A DNA stretch of 64,000 bases from Oceanicola sp. 22II-s10i (GCF_002210105.1 NZ_AQQU01000001.1:346501-410500); one strand, 5' to 3'. Shown: positions 25,857 to 35,423, counted from the stretch's first letter. Translations and numbers: made by a program. The notes: generated from the letters alone by a model not told the origin.

Positions 25857-26156
25857 TCAGTTCTTGGCGGCATTCGAGGAGCTGTCCTCGGTGTCCTTCA
25901 GGGGCGAGAATTCGCCGGAGAACGAGAACACGTCGGTCGTGCCCTCCATGCCGCCGCCGTTCGCGGGGGTCATGTCCTGTTCCTTGCAGTGGCCGATCGC
26001 CGCCCAGTAGCCCGCGATGGTGCATTGCTGCAGCCAGCCGCCGGCCGCGCAGACGACGCTGCCTTCTCCGTAATAACCGCCGAGGTATTCACAGCTTGCC
26101 GCCGCGGGAATGGCCGAACCGAATGTCAGGGTGGCCGCGAGTGCGAGTTTTTTCAT
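25857..26156 (-). CDS. Small secreted protein with four cysteines, unknown function
   Basis: This 99-residue protein starts MKKLALAATLTFGSAIPAAA, a classic signal peptide. The mature part has four Cys (ASCEYLGG, VVCAAGG, QQCTIAG, GHCKEQD) that could form two disulfides, plus several aromatic residues. The tail is rich in Ser, Asp and Asn. ATG 26156 matches the signal peptide better than the upstream start. I recognise no family. It is transcribed toward potD as a single gene. Confidence 0.65.
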   Translation of the reverse strand: MKKLALAATLTFGSAIPAAASCEYLGGYYGEGSVVCAAGGWLQQCTIAGYWAAIGHCKEQDMTPANGGGMEGTTDVFSFSGEFSPLKDTEDSSSNAAKN

Positions 26157-26327
26157 GGCTTCATCCAAATGTCCGAGCGCCGGCCGCCGCAACGATCCGG
26201 CACGATAGCTTTATATCAAAACGCGGCGGTCCAAAATGGTGAGCGGTGCCGCGCATGGGGCGCAGGTTAACACCGGGCTACGCTCACTCCGAATGAAATC
26301 TGCGGCAGGGCCGGAAATGTGATCGGT

Positions 26328-27359
26328 TCAGGCGCCCTCGAAACCTTCGAGAACGTTGACCGCATTCACACCGACCGCCTCGATCGCATAGCCGCCTTCC
26401 ATGCAGAACACCGTGGGCAGGTTCAGCGTCGCGATGCGCCGCCCGGCATCCATGAAGTCGGGGCTGTCGAGCTTGAAGAAGCTGATCGGGTCGTCCTTGT
26501 AGGCGTCCACCCCGAGCGAGACCACAAGCGCCTCGGCCCCGAACGCGCGGATGCGTGCCAGCGCATCGTCCAGCGCGCCGGACCAGAGGTCATAGGCGGT
26601 GCCGGGGGCCATCGGGTAGTTCGCCGTCGCCCCTTCGCCCGCGCCGGTACCGGTCTCGTCCGCGTAGCCGAGGAAGTAGGGAAAGGCGTCCTCGGGTGCG
26701 CCGTGCAGCGAGGCGAAGAAGACGTCGCCCCGGTCGTAGAGGATGTCCTGCGTGCCGTTGCCGTGGTGAAAGTCGATGTCCAGCACGGCCACCTTCGCGG
26801 CACCCGACGCGCGGAACTGGTCCGCCGCCAGCGCGGCGTTGTTGATGAAGCAGTAGCCGCCGTACATGTCCGCCGTCGCATGGTGGCCCGGTGGACGGCA
26901 CAGCGCGAAGGCCGCCCTGTCGCCGCCGATCACCGCCCTTGTCGCGGCCTGTGCGCAGGCGGCCGACCCCTGCGCGGCCTCCCACGTCCCGCGGGTGATC
27001 GCGGTTTCCGAGGCCAGCGCGTAATATCCCGCCTTGCCGTCGATGTTGCGCGGGGGGCGGGCGATCTGCATTCGCCGGGCGGGGAAGGAGGCGGCGATGA
27101 TCTCGCCCTCCATGCCCTCTGCCTTCCACTGCTCCCAAGCGGTTTCGAGGAACTCCAGATAGCCCGCGTCGCACATCGCGCGGATCGGCGCCACGTCGAC
27201 CGCGCCGGGCGCCTCGACCTTGGGAAAGCCCCGCTCGGCCAGCCGGTTCAGAACGTATTCAACCCGGCTGGGCCGCTCGTAGGGCGTGACGAACTGCCCG
27301 CCGCTCAGTTCGGCCTGCGGGAAGTGGAGCCTGTGGGTTTCGGAATGGAATGTGCGCAT
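26328..27359 (-). CDS. aphA: Acetylpolyamine amidohydrolase (histone-deacetylase family)
   Basis: This 343-residue zinc deacetylase has the HDAC charge-relay motif RPPGHHA (His159-His160) and zinc ligands Asp196 and His198 in DIDFHHGNGT. The third ligand is Asp285 in SLGVDAYKDD, and the transition-state Tyr324 is in EGGYAIE. Each falls one position after the residues I recall for Mycoplana APAH (D195, H197, D284, Y323), and the length is nearly equal. It would remove acetyl groups from acetylputrescine, acetylspermidine or acetylcadaverine. The neighbouring potABCD supports this. It is a separate transcript on the opposite strand. Confidence 0.9.
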   Translation of the reverse strand: MRTFHSETHRLHFPQAELSGGQFVTPYERPSRVEYVLNRLAERGFPKVEAPGAVDVAPIRAMCDAGYLEFLETAWEQWKAEGMEGEIIAASFPARRMQIARPPRNIDGKAGYYALASETAITRGTWEAAQGSAACAQAATRAVIGGDRAAFALCRPPGHHATADMYGGYCFINNAALAADQFRASGAAKVAVLDIDFHHGNGTQDILYDRGDVFFASLHGAPEDAFPYFLGYADETGTGAGEGATANYPMAPGTAYDLWSGALDDALARIRAFGAEALVVSLGVDAYKDDPISFFKLDSPDFMDAGRRIATLNLPTVFCMEGGYAIEAVGVNAVNVLEGFEGA

Positions 27360-27408
27360 CTTGGGTCACCTGTCCGGGGCGTTTCCGCCCCAGACTAGCG
27401 ATTTGTCG

Positions 27409-27425
27409 CCCCCCGTCACGGGGGG
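27409..27425 (-). terminator. Possible hairpin behind the TRAP permease gene
   Basis: A short inverted repeat CCCCCCGTCACGGGGGG lies 9 bp past the stop codon of the TRAP permease on the minus strand. It has a very short loop and no T-run, so terminator function is uncertain. It also lies in the leader of the deacetylase gene. Confidence 0.3.
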
Positions 27426-27433
27426 ATGCGCGG

Positions 27434-29443
27434 TCAGGCGGCCGCCTGCCGCTTGTCCGCGTTGTCGCCGTTTTTCCACGCCAGCAGGAACGGCGGGATC
27501 GCCAGCGCAAAGCCGAGGATCGTGGTCATCGTGTGGTTCAGCCCCATCACGCCGCCCATCGGGGCTGCAATCAGCAGGCCCGCGAAGAACAGCATGAACC
27601 GGGCCGCCATCCCGACCGCGCCGGACCCCAGCGTGCCGACAAGGCTGATGAAGCCCTGCAGCGCCGCCGAGATGAACCAGACACCGATGATCGCGCAGCT
27701 GAGGACAAAGATCACCTCGCCCGCGCCTGCCTGCCCGATCAGCGCCGGGTTCAGCACGAAGAAGAACGGCGTGATGTAGATCACCCCGCCGAGGCGCATC
27801 GCCTCGAACCCGGTCTTGATCGGATCGGCCCCGGCCATCGACGCCGCCGCGAAGGCGCCGAGCGCCACGGGCGGGGTGATGTAGCTGACCATCCCCCAGT
27901 AGAGAATGAACAGGTGCACGGCCAGTTCGTTGAGCCCGCCCTGCACCAGCGCGGGGGCCAGGATGACGGCGAGGAAGATGTAGCAGGCCGTCACCGTCAT
28001 CCCCATGCCGAAGATGAAGGCCGTCACCGCGCCCATTACGAGCAGCAGCGCGACGGAGTTTCCGGCCATCGACACCAGTTCACCGGCCAGCGGCCCGGTC
28101 AGCCCGGTCGCCTGGAACGCACCGACGATCATCCCGATGCCCAGCAGGACCGCGACCAGTTCGGCGAGGATCCGGCCGACCGAGACGATCATGTCCAGGA
28201 AGCCCGAGACCGAGAACCGGTCCGGTCCGATGATCTGGTTCACCACGATCAGCAGGGCGATCGCATAGAACGGCGCGGTGCGTTCCCAGCGGAACGCGAC
28301 CATCAGGTAGACCAACAGCACGAAGACCGAGATGTAGATCCAGCCGGACTTGAAGGTCTCGCCCAGCTTGGGCAGCAGGTCGCGCGGCATGCCCTTGAGG
28401 CCGCGACGGGCCGAGTAGGCGTCGATCTGTGCGAAGAGGCCGAAGTAGTAGAGCACCGACGGGATCGCCGCGGCCAGCATGATTTCCGAATAGGGCAGGC
28501 CCAGCCACGAGGCCATGACGAACGCCGTCGCCCCCATGATCGGCGGCATCAGCACCCCGCCGGTGGACGCGCAGGCCTCGGTCGCCGCGGCATAGCGGGC
28601 CGAGAAGCCCGACTGCTTCATCGCGGGGATCGACACCGCGCCCGTGGTCAGCACGTTCGAGATGACCGAACCGGACATGGAGCCCATGAAGCCCGAGGCG
28701 AAGATCGCGACCTTGGCCGAGCCGCCGCGGTAGTGACCGACCAGCGCCAGCGCAAGGTTGTTGAAGAACTTGCCGCCGCCGGTGAACTGCAGCACCCCGC
28801 CGAACAGGATGAACCCGATCACGAGCGAGCCGAAGGACTGCATCGGGATACCGAACGACGCTTCGGACGAGAACATGAAGAACGGGATCACGTCGGTGAA
28901 GGGCTGCGAGAAGCCGGACAACGGATCCGGCACGCTTTCCGCGAAGGTCGGGTAGATCGAAAAGATCAGCACGACGAAGAACAGCACATTGCCGCCCGCC
29001 CGTCGCGTCGCTTCGAGGATCAGCGCGTAGAACGCGATGGAGACCCAGACTGCCGTATCCGGCGCGGCGTATTCCCAGCCGTATTCCGTGGCCTCTTCGG
29101 CGTTCCAGACCATGTAGCCGCCGACCAGCAGGGTGACGATCACCAGCCCCCAGTCGAACAGCGGCACCTTGGTCGAATGCGCCCCCCAGCCCCGGAAGGT
29201 GATGAAGGTCAGGCACAGGAACAGCGCGGCCAGAAGGTTCAGGTAGGTGCCTTCGAGGATGGCGGACCCGCCGAGCCTCAGGTTGAAGAGCTGGTTGATC
29301 GCGGCACCGATGCCGACCAGCGTGAAAACGACGATGACCCAGCGGGCCAGTCCAGTGAAGCGGCCCTTTTCAGCCGCCAGTTCAGCCTCGATCGCCGCCG
29401 CGCCACGATCGCGCGTGGTCGTTTCCTGCTGGCTCATGCTCAT
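27434..29443 (-). CDS. TRAP transporter fused permease (DctQM-type, TAXI partner)
   Basis: This protein of about 669 residues has many transmembrane segments. An N-terminal four-span DctQ-like part (WVIVVFTLVGIGAAINQLFN) is joined to a 12-span DctM-like part. The conserved GFMGSMSGSVISNVLTTGAV, followed by SIPAMKQSGFS, is a TRAP large-subunit signature, and ACASTGGVLMPPIMGATAFV is the usual substrate-gate region. Such fused permeases pair with TAXI-type binding proteins, one of which lies 70 bp upstream. ATG 29443 is preferred over GTG 29452, though neither has a good ribosome site. The system uses an ion gradient to import a carboxylate; the ligand is unknown. Confidence 0.93.
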   Translation of the reverse strand: MSMSQQETTTRDRGAAAIEAELAAEKGRFTGLARWVIVVFTLVGIGAAINQLFNLRLGGSAILEGTYLNLLAALFLCLTFITFRGWGAHSTKVPLFDWGLVIVTLLVGGYMVWNAEEATEYGWEYAAPDTAVWVSIAFYALILEATRRAGGNVLFFVVLIFSIYPTFAESVPDPLSGFSQPFTDVIPFFMFSSEASFGIPMQSFGSLVIGFILFGGVLQFTGGGKFFNNLALALVGHYRGGSAKVAIFASGFMGSMSGSVISNVLTTGAVSIPAMKQSGFSARYAAATEACASTGGVLMPPIMGATAFVMASWLGLPYSEIMLAAAIPSVLYYFGLFAQIDAYSARRGLKGMPRDLLPKLGETFKSGWIYISVFVLLVYLMVAFRWERTAPFYAIALLIVVNQIIGPDRFSVSGFLDMIVSVGRILAELVAVLLGIGMIVGAFQATGLTGPLAGELVSMAGNSVALLLVMGAVTAFIFGMGMTVTACYIFLAVILAPALVQGGLNELAVHLFILYWGMVSYITPPVALGAFAAASMAGADPIKTGFEAMRLGGVIYITPFFFVLNPALIGQAGAGEVIFVLSCAIIGVWFISAALQGFISLVGTLGSGAVGMAARFMLFFAGLLIAAPMGGVMGLNHTMTTILGFALAIPPFLLAWKNGDNADKRQAAA

Positions 29444-29513
29444 CCCCGACACTTAGCATGCTTACTGAAACGGGGGCGGACCACCCGGTCCGCCCCTACA
29501 CGATCTCAGAGGA

Positions 29514-30671
29514 TCAGAACGAAACGGCCATCCCTGCCGCTTCGAGCGCCGCCTTGCGCTTTTCGGACCAGGCGGATTCCCACTCGGCCGGGTCTTCGGC
29601 GGTCAGCTCTTCCCATGCCTTGGTCAGGACGTCCTGACGTTCGATCAGCATGTCGTTGTGCGCCTTCGCCTCTTCGGACCACTTGCCCGCTTCCTCGAGG
29701 TAGCGGATTGCGCCCTCGTGGTAGGGGATGACCCAGTCATAGACCTGGTTGTCCAGCGCCCAGCCGTTGGCCCCCGGTGCACCTTCCTTGTAGTTGTCGT
29801 AGAGCGCGACCATCGCCTTGGTCATGTTGTAGACCAGGTCGGCGTCCTGCGTGTCGTAGGCCATCAGGATCGGATAGGGGTAGGTCCCCATTTCCTTGCC
29901 CTCGGTCCCGTCGAGGTTTGCACCCAGGGTCGCGTTGGTCGGCACGAAGTAGGGCGCGACGCCCAGGAAACGGTCCATCGCTTCCTTGTCGTTCGCGTCG
30001 ATCGCCGGCCAGAACAGGCCGTTCGGGCCAGACGCGGCTTCGTAGGCGTTGCCCGAGGTGGTGATGCCGTAGGCGGAATCGACGCTGCCGTCGATGAAGC
30101 CCTTCCAGCTGTCGCCGTAGCCGCCGAATTCCACGACCTCGACATCATCCCAGGTCAGCCCGCCATAGGCGAGGTAGGCTTCCATGTTGGTGTTCAGCGC
30201 CGGGGCGCCCTTGATGAAGGCGATCTTGAGGCCCTTGAGGTCGGCGAAGGTGAAGCCTTCGCACTTCGGCTTGCCGACACGTTCGCAGGCGGACATCGTC
30301 ACGGCCGTGGACAGGGCCGAGCCGCTGCCGACGTTGTTCAGCAGGAGCCGCACGCGCTGCGGGCCCCAGTTCTTTTCACCGAATTCGAAGACGCCTTCCT
30401 GCGCCATGTAGGACCCGACGCCGTTGGCCGAGAACTGAACCTTGCCCTGACGGACCGGCTCGAGGCGGGACAGGTCGTTCTTGCCGGGCAGGATGCGCAG
30501 GTTGATCCCCGCGGCCTCCTGCATCGCCGCGCCGATGGCGACGGCCTGGTTGTAGCCAGACGATCCGGTGGCATAGGCCGACATCGTGACGGTCTTGGGC
30601 AGTTCGAAGTCAGCGGCCACAGCTGTGGACGCGACAAGACAAGCTACCGCCGGTAGCGTGAAATAGCGCAT
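29514..30671 (-). CDS. TAXI-family TRAP transporter solute-binding protein
   Basis: This 385-residue periplasmic protein starts MRYFTLPAVACLVASTAVAA, a signal peptide. The TAXI features include VTMSAYATGSSGYNQAVAIG, then AAMQEAAGINLRILPGKND, and a later GNAYEAASGPNGLFWP region. GGGAGGA sits seven bases before ATG 30671. It captures the ligand for the fused permease downstream. TAXI systems import glutamate, ketoglutarate or other acids; binding residues cannot be assigned from sequence here. The mature protein is long for a TAXI protein (usually about 300 residues). Confidence 0.9.
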   Translation of the reverse strand: MRYFTLPAVACLVASTAVAADFELPKTVTMSAYATGSSGYNQAVAIGAAMQEAAGINLRILPGKNDLSRLEPVRQGKVQFSANGVGSYMAQEGVFEFGEKNWGPQRVRLLLNNVGSGSALSTAVTMSACERVGKPKCEGFTFADLKGLKIAFIKGAPALNTNMEAYLAYGGLTWDDVEVVEFGGYGDSWKGFIDGSVDSAYGITTSGNAYEAASGPNGLFWPAIDANDKEAMDRFLGVAPYFVPTNATLGANLDGTEGKEMGTYPYPILMAYDTQDADLVYNMTKAMVALYDNYKEGAPGANGWALDNQVYDWVIPYHEGAIRYLEEAGKWSEEAKAHNDMLIERQDVLTKAWEELTAEDPAEWESAWSEKRKAALEAAGMAVSF

Positions 30672-30792
30672 TGGTAATCCTCCCATCGTGCAGGAATTTC
30701 ATCCTGTCGGCAGGCAGATTACATGGGACACCAGATTACACAACCATGTCGTCGAAAATTTGACCGCCGGGTAACGCGCCGATCCGGCGAGC

Positions 30793-32277
30793 TCACATGA
30801 CCAGTGCCCGCATCCCCAGAAACAGCAGCGCGGACAGCAGCGCGGCCGCCGGAACCGTGATGACCCAGGCCGCCACGATGGTCAGGAAATGCGATCGCCG
30901 CACCAGTTTGCGGCGGCGCCGCTCCTCGGGGGCAAGCTGCGGACGGTCGGGCACGGTCAGGCGGGCGGAGCGCAGCCGCCGCTCGGCGTCCCATTCCCGG
31001 AAAAAGCCGACGCCGAACACCCCGCCGATGGCGATGTGGGTCGAACTGACGGGTAGACCCAGCCAGCTGGCGACGATCACGGTCAGGGCGGCGGACAGTG
31101 CGACGCAGTAGGCGCGCATCGGGTTCAGCTTGGTGATCCGCGTGCCGACGATGCGGATCATCCGCGGCCCGAACAGGAACAGGCCGAAGGAAATGCCGAA
31201 CGCGCCGATCACCATCACCCAGAGCGGAATGTTGACCGCGCCCGAAACCCCGCCGGTGCCGAGCGCCTGCACGATGGCCGCCAGCGGGCCGACCGCGTTC
31301 GCCACGTCGTTGGCCCCGTGCGCAAAGCTGAGCAGCGCGGCCGAGACGATCAGCGGGATCGCGAACAGCACCTTGAGCGACTTGTTCCGGTTCTCCAACC
31401 CGACCGACTGGCGGCGGATGACGGGGATCATCGCCAGCCAGACGCCGATACCGACCGCCAGGCCGATCGCCAGCGCATGGCCAAGGCTGACGTCGAACAG
31501 GTGCTTGAGCCCCTTAAGCGCCAGATATGCGGCAAAGGCGCCCGCCATAATGCCGACCAGCACGGGCACCCAGACCCGCGCCGAGGCGATCTTGTCGTCG
31601 CGATAGACGATGCGCGACTTGATGAACCACAGGAACGCCGCCGCGATCACGCCGCCAAGCAGCGGCGACAGGACCCAGCTGGCGGCGATGCCGCCCATCG
31701 TGCCCCAGTTGACCGCCGCGAAGCCCGCGGCGGCGATACCCGCGCCCATGACCCCGCCGACGATGGAATGGGTCGTCGACACCGGCGCGCCGACCAGCGT
31801 CGCCAGATTGACCCACAGGGCCGAGGACAGCAGCGCGGCCAGCATCGCCAGCACGAACACCAGTTCCTCGCCGATGCTGTCCGGCGCGACGATGCCCTTG
31901 GCGACCGTCGACACGACATCGCCGCCCGCGATCAGCGCGCCCGCGCTTTCGAAGATGGCAGCGATGGCGATCGCCCCGCCCATCGTCAGGGCCTGCGCCC
32001 CGACCGCCGGGCCCATGTTGTTGGCGACATCGTTCGCGCCGATGTTCAGCGCCATGTAGGCGCCGAAGACGGCCGCGATGACGACGATCAGCGCATTCGG
32101 CGTCTGCCCGAAGAACAGCATCGCCGCGAGCCCGGCGAAGACGACGAAGATGAACGAGATGCCAATCCCGACGATGGGCCGGGCCACCGCAGCGGCGGCG
32201 ATTTCGAGATTGGAAAACCGTCCGAGATCGCGGTCCAGCGTGTCGAGATGCCGGGCCTCGAGGTCCTTGTGCGCCAT
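30793..32277 (-). CDS. pit: Inorganic phosphate transporter, PiT family
   Basis: This 494-residue inner-membrane protein has the duplicated PiT signature GANDVANNMGPAVG near residue 100 and GANDVANAVGPLAA near residue 320. An extended hydrophilic N-terminus of about 40 residues is present, plus a cytoplasmic stretch rich in Arg near the C-terminus. PiT proteins import phosphate (or metal-phosphate) with protons or sodium. No phosphate regulator such as a DUF47 protein is adjacent. It is followed by nothing on its strand for 120 bp and preceded by a NUDIX gene 82 bp upstream. Confidence 0.95.
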   Translation of the reverse strand: MAHKDLEARHLDTLDRDLGRFSNLEIAAAAVARPIVGIGISFIFVVFAGLAAMLFFGQTPNALIVVIAAVFGAYMALNIGANDVANNMGPAVGAQALTMGGAIAIAAIFESAGALIAGGDVVSTVAKGIVAPDSIGEELVFVLAMLAALLSSALWVNLATLVGAPVSTTHSIVGGVMGAGIAAAGFAAVNWGTMGGIAASWVLSPLLGGVIAAAFLWFIKSRIVYRDDKIASARVWVPVLVGIMAGAFAAYLALKGLKHLFDVSLGHALAIGLAVGIGVWLAMIPVIRRQSVGLENRNKSLKVLFAIPLIVSAALLSFAHGANDVANAVGPLAAIVQALGTGGVSGAVNIPLWVMVIGAFGISFGLFLFGPRMIRIVGTRITKLNPMRAYCVALSAALTVIVASWLGLPVSSTHIAIGGVFGVGFFREWDAERRLRSARLTVPDRPQLAPEERRRRKLVRRSHFLTIVAAWVITVPAAALLSALLFLGMRALVM

Positions 32278-32359
32278 ATCGCTCCTCCCTGAGCGGCTGT
32301 GTCCTTAGGGGATCGGTCACATTGGCGCAACCGTCCGTCTCGGGCGCACCCGCTCCTAT

Positions 32360-32824
32360 TCAGGAGAAATTGCGCAGAATGGTCTTGAGATCCGGTTCAT
32401 TCACCCGCTCGGCGGCCTCGGCCGGGGTGAACCATGCGCGGTCGCGCTGGCTGGCTTCGGGAAAGCTGTCGGCCAGTTCCCCGACCTCGACGGCATAGAC
32501 GAGGGTTTCCACCGGCAGGGCGAAACCCGAGTTGTAGGTCTTGTCGTAGAAGTAGGATCCGACTGGTTCCTGTTCCACCCGCCCACGCAGCAACCCGGCC
32601 TCTTCCCAGGCTTCCTGCATCGCGGATCCCGGCGCGTCGCGCCCGGTGATCGGCCAGCCCTTGGGGATGATCCACCGCCCCGTCCCGCGGCTGGTGATCA
32701 GCAGGATCTGACATCCCTCCTCGCCGGTCCTGCGGAAACACAGGGCAGCCACCTGAAGCCGGCGCGGGCGGCGCATCATCGGCTGGATGTAGTCTGTCCA
32801 TGTGGTCTTGAGATAGTCGAACAT
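32360..32824 (-). CDS. NUDIX hydrolase, DIPP-like
   Basis: This 154-residue protein starts MFDYLKTTWTDYIQPMMRRP. Its NUDIX box lies at about residues 57-79 (GWPITGRDAPGSAMQEAWEE, then AGL). The Glu residues for metal binding are present, and the usual Arg is Gln (MQEAWEEAG). The form resembles diphosphoinositol-polyphosphate phosphohydrolase-like bacterial NUDIX enzymes, which may act on dinucleoside polyphosphates or polyphosphate. That would fit its position upstream of a phosphate transporter, but the link is an inference. A 26-codon upstream extension is less likely. Confidence 0.88.
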   Translation of the reverse strand: MFDYLKTTWTDYIQPMMRRPRRLQVAALCFRRTGEEGCQILLITSRGTGRWIIPKGWPITGRDAPGSAMQEAWEEAGLLRGRVEQEPVGSYFYDKTYNSGFALPVETLVYAVEVGELADSFPEASQRDRAWFTPAEAAERVNEPDLKTILRNFS

Positions 32825-33006
32825 GCTCTTGATGGTCAAATGCGTCGCGTCCCGCCCCGGAGTCCCCTTAGCACAGGGATGCTGCCGCAGCGTGACACTC
32901 AATACCCGTTATGTAGGTCAAACTCGCGTGAAACCAACGTTTGCACGCCGATTTAGCGGCGCCGTGGCCCACAAACCATAGATATTGCCCTTCCGCGTGC
33001 AGTCCG

Positions 33007-33399
33007 TCACACCAGCCGTTCGCCGGGAAGGCGCTTCAGCTCAAGCTCCAGCTGCCGCGTGTTCACGGGTTTCTGGCAGCAGGCGGCATCGGGATACTTG
33101 GCGCGTATCTCGTCTGCGTTGACATGCCCCGAGTGGAACACCAGCGGCACGCCCAGTTCGGCAAGCTTGTCGGCCAGCGGGAACACCTCTCCGTCCTGCA
33201 GCCGCACGTCCAGCACGGCACCGTCGGGGCGGATGACCTCGATCATCTCGATCGCCTTTTCGACCGAGGCGAAGGGACCGATCACCTCGTACCCGAATTC
33301 CTCGATCAGCAGCTGCAGATCGAGCGCGACGATGAATTCATCCTCGCAGACCATGATCCGGGCTTTCGGACTGACCTCAGGTTCGGGGTTAAGGCTCAT
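33007..33399 (-). CDS. Single-domain response regulator
   Basis: This 130-residue CheY-like receiver domain has no output domain. The acidic pair Glu19-Asp20 (CEDE), phospho-acceptor Asp64 in AVLDVRL, Ser90 in VFHSGH and Lys110 in CQKP all sit in family positions. An N-terminal tail of about 10 residues precedes the domain. It must act on partner proteins, for example in a phosphorelay or as a phosphate sink; no histidine kinase is nearby. It diverges from the ThDP-enzyme gene. Confidence 0.9.
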   Translation of the reverse strand: MSLNPEPEVSPKARIMVCEDEFIVALDLQLLIEEFGYEVIGPFASVEKAIEMIEVIRPDGAVLDVRLQDGEVFPLADKLAELGVPLVFHSGHVNADEIRAKYPDAACCQKPVNTRQLELELKRLPGERLV

Positions 33400-33713
33400 G
33401 GTTCAGATACATCCTGCATTCATTCGACCGCCCGGTACGGCCCGGTTCTTAGAGGGCTGCAAAACGGACAAGGACGCAGGACAGGGCATCTGCCCCATCC
33501 CTCGTCCGCTCAGTCAATGCCCGAACCGCCGGATTCGTTCCATCTAGGCGAAACTTTGCCATTATGTCGCGCCCCCCGTTGCATCCGCGCCTCACGTCCC
33601 GCGCGCCCGGATCGCGGCCAGGCCCTGCGCCATTTGTGTCATTTCAGCCCGTGATCTATGCCCCACGGCGCCCCTGCCGCAGGCTGGTGAAATCTCAGCG
33701 CAGGAGGCCCCCA
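33400..33713. promoter_or_regulatory. Divergent intergenic region
   Basis: These 314 bases lie between the start codons of the response regulator and the ThDP enzyme, so both promoters should be here. CAGGAGG at 33700-33706 is the ribosome site for ATG 33714. I see no clear operator palindrome, and consensus promoter boxes are not convincing. A long in-frame extension of the ThDP gene through this stretch has non-protein-like composition. Confidence 0.5.
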
Positions 33714-35423
33714 ATGGCAGTCGATCTTCTCGTGACCGAGGACACCCCGGCAGGCGAGGCACTGGTTCGGGTGCTGGAGGAGGCCGGGATCGAGTTCGTC
33801 TTCGGCGTCTCCGGCGGGCATACGGGGACCTTCTTCAAACACCTCGGCAACCACACCGATCGCATCCGCACGGTTCTGGTCCGGCAGGAATCCCTGTCCG
33901 GCGTCATGGCCGAGGTCTATGGCCGCCTGACCGGCAAGCCGGGCGTCACCATCGGACAGGGCGCGTGGGTGCTGGGCTACGGCCTCGTCGGCGTGCTGGA
34001 GGCGCACCTGTCCGCGACACCGATGCTGATCCTCGTCGATTTCAGCGACAAGCCCGGTGCGGTCCTGCACGGGGCCTACCAGTCGGGGCGCGGGCATCAT
34101 GGCGGATGGGACGCGGCGCTGAGCTTCAAGGGCGTGACCAAGCAGGTCTTCTCGGTCCTCGAACCCGCCGAGATGGTGCACGGCGCGCAGCTGGCGATCA
34201 AGCATGCGACGGACGGCCAGCCCGGCCCGGTGGCGTTGATCTTCGGCGGCCAGGCGATGACCGGCACCGTGTCGCCCGCGTCCGAGCCACGGCTCTATTC
34301 CACGAAGTACTACCTGCAGAAACCCAACACCGCCGCCGATCCCGAGGCGATCCGCGCCGCCGTCTCGGCCATTGCGGCCTCCGAGCGCCCGGTCATCGTG
34401 GCGGGGGGCGGGGTGCGCCTGTCGGGCGCCTTCGACATGCTGCGCAAATATGCCGAGGCCGAGCAGATCCCCGTCGTGTCCTCGCAGAACGGCAAGGGGA
34501 TGCTGGAGGAAACCCACCCCCTTGCCCTCGGCGTGTGCGGCCGGTTCGGCGCGCCCGCCGCCAGCTTCTGCCTTGCGGATGCGGATTGCGTCGTCGTCGT
34601 CGGCTCCAAGCTCGGCTCGACCGATTTCCTCGGCGGGACCTACAAGCTGCTGGACCCGGAGCGGCAGACCATCGTGCAGATCGACATCGACGCCCGGAAC
34701 GCCGGGTGGACCCAGCCGGTCCAGCACGCGCTCGTCGGGGATGCCAAGGACGTGCTGGCCCAGCTGATGGCCGCGTCGAACCCGCCGGACCGGGGTCCTG
34801 CGACCGAGGCGCGGCTGAAGGCGCTGCGCGACAGGCACGGGCACTTCGATTCCCCGAAATACTGGACGGATACGGAGGAGATCATACCGCAGCGGGTGAT
34901 CGGCGAGATGATGCGCTCGCTGCCCAATGACGTGGTCGTCACCGCCGACGCGGGCGAGAACCGCATCTTCCTGATGAGCCTCTACCAGACCCGGCAGCCC
35001 GGACGCTTCATCATGGCGGGCGGCGCGGGTCCGATGGGCTACGCCATCCCCGCCGCCCTGTCGGCCAAGCTGGTATTCCCGGACAGCCCGGTTGTCGCGG
35101 TCTGCGGCGACGGCGGGTTCGGGATGACGATGAACGGCCTGCTGACGGCGATCAGCGAAAATATCCCGATCACCGTCATCGTGTTCAACAACGGCTCGCT
35201 CGGCTGGTCGCGCAAGCTGCGCGGCGATTTCACCACCGTGCTGGGGGATTTCGACTATGCCGCCATCGCGGCGGGCATGGGATGCGAGGCGTGGCGGGTC
35301 GAGGACCCCGCCGACCTGCAGTCGGCGCTGACCGCCGCCATCGCCTCGGGCCGGCCCAGCGTGATCGACGTCGCGATCTCGTTCGAGGGGCAGTCGTTTC
35401 TGGAGATGCAGGCCGACCTCTGA
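33714..35423 (+). CDS. Thiamine-diphosphate-dependent enzyme, acetolactate-synthase-like
   Basis: This 569-residue protein has three ThDP-enzyme domains: an N-terminal region with the catalytic Glu in VRQESLSGVMAEVYGRLTG, a middle domain (PVIVAGGGVRLSGAF), and the C-terminal cofactor site GDGGFGMTMNGLLTAISENI ending VIVFNN. It is a paralogue, not a near copy, of the protein at 14828. GQG instead of the common GPG follows the Glu helix (VTIGQGAWVLG). There is no small subunit nearby, so biosynthetic acetolactate synthase is unlikely. The reaction is unknown. It probably forms a short operon with the glycosylase gene 80 bp downstream. Confidence 0.87.
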   Translation: MAVDLLVTEDTPAGEALVRVLEEAGIEFVFGVSGGHTGTFFKHLGNHTDRIRTVLVRQESLSGVMAEVYGRLTGKPGVTIGQGAWVLGYGLVGVLEAHLSATPMLILVDFSDKPGAVLHGAYQSGRGHHGGWDAALSFKGVTKQVFSVLEPAEMVHGAQLAIKHATDGQPGPVALIFGGQAMTGTVSPASEPRLYSTKYYLQKPNTAADPEAIRAAVSAIAASERPVIVAGGGVRLSGAFDMLRKYAEAEQIPVVSSQNGKGMLEETHPLALGVCGRFGAPAASFCLADADCVVVVGSKLGSTDFLGGTYKLLDPERQTIVQIDIDARNAGWTQPVQHALVGDAKDVLAQLMAASNPPDRGPATEARLKALRDRHGHFDSPKYWTDTEEIIPQRVIGEMMRSLPNDVVVTADAGENRIFLMSLYQTRQPGRFIMAGGAGPMGYAIPAALSAKLVFPDSPVVAVCGDGGFGMTMNGLLTAISENIPITVIVFNNGSLGWSRKLRGDFTTVLGDFDYAAIAAGMGCEAWRVEDPADLQSALTAAIASGRPSVIDVAISFEGQSFLEMQADL

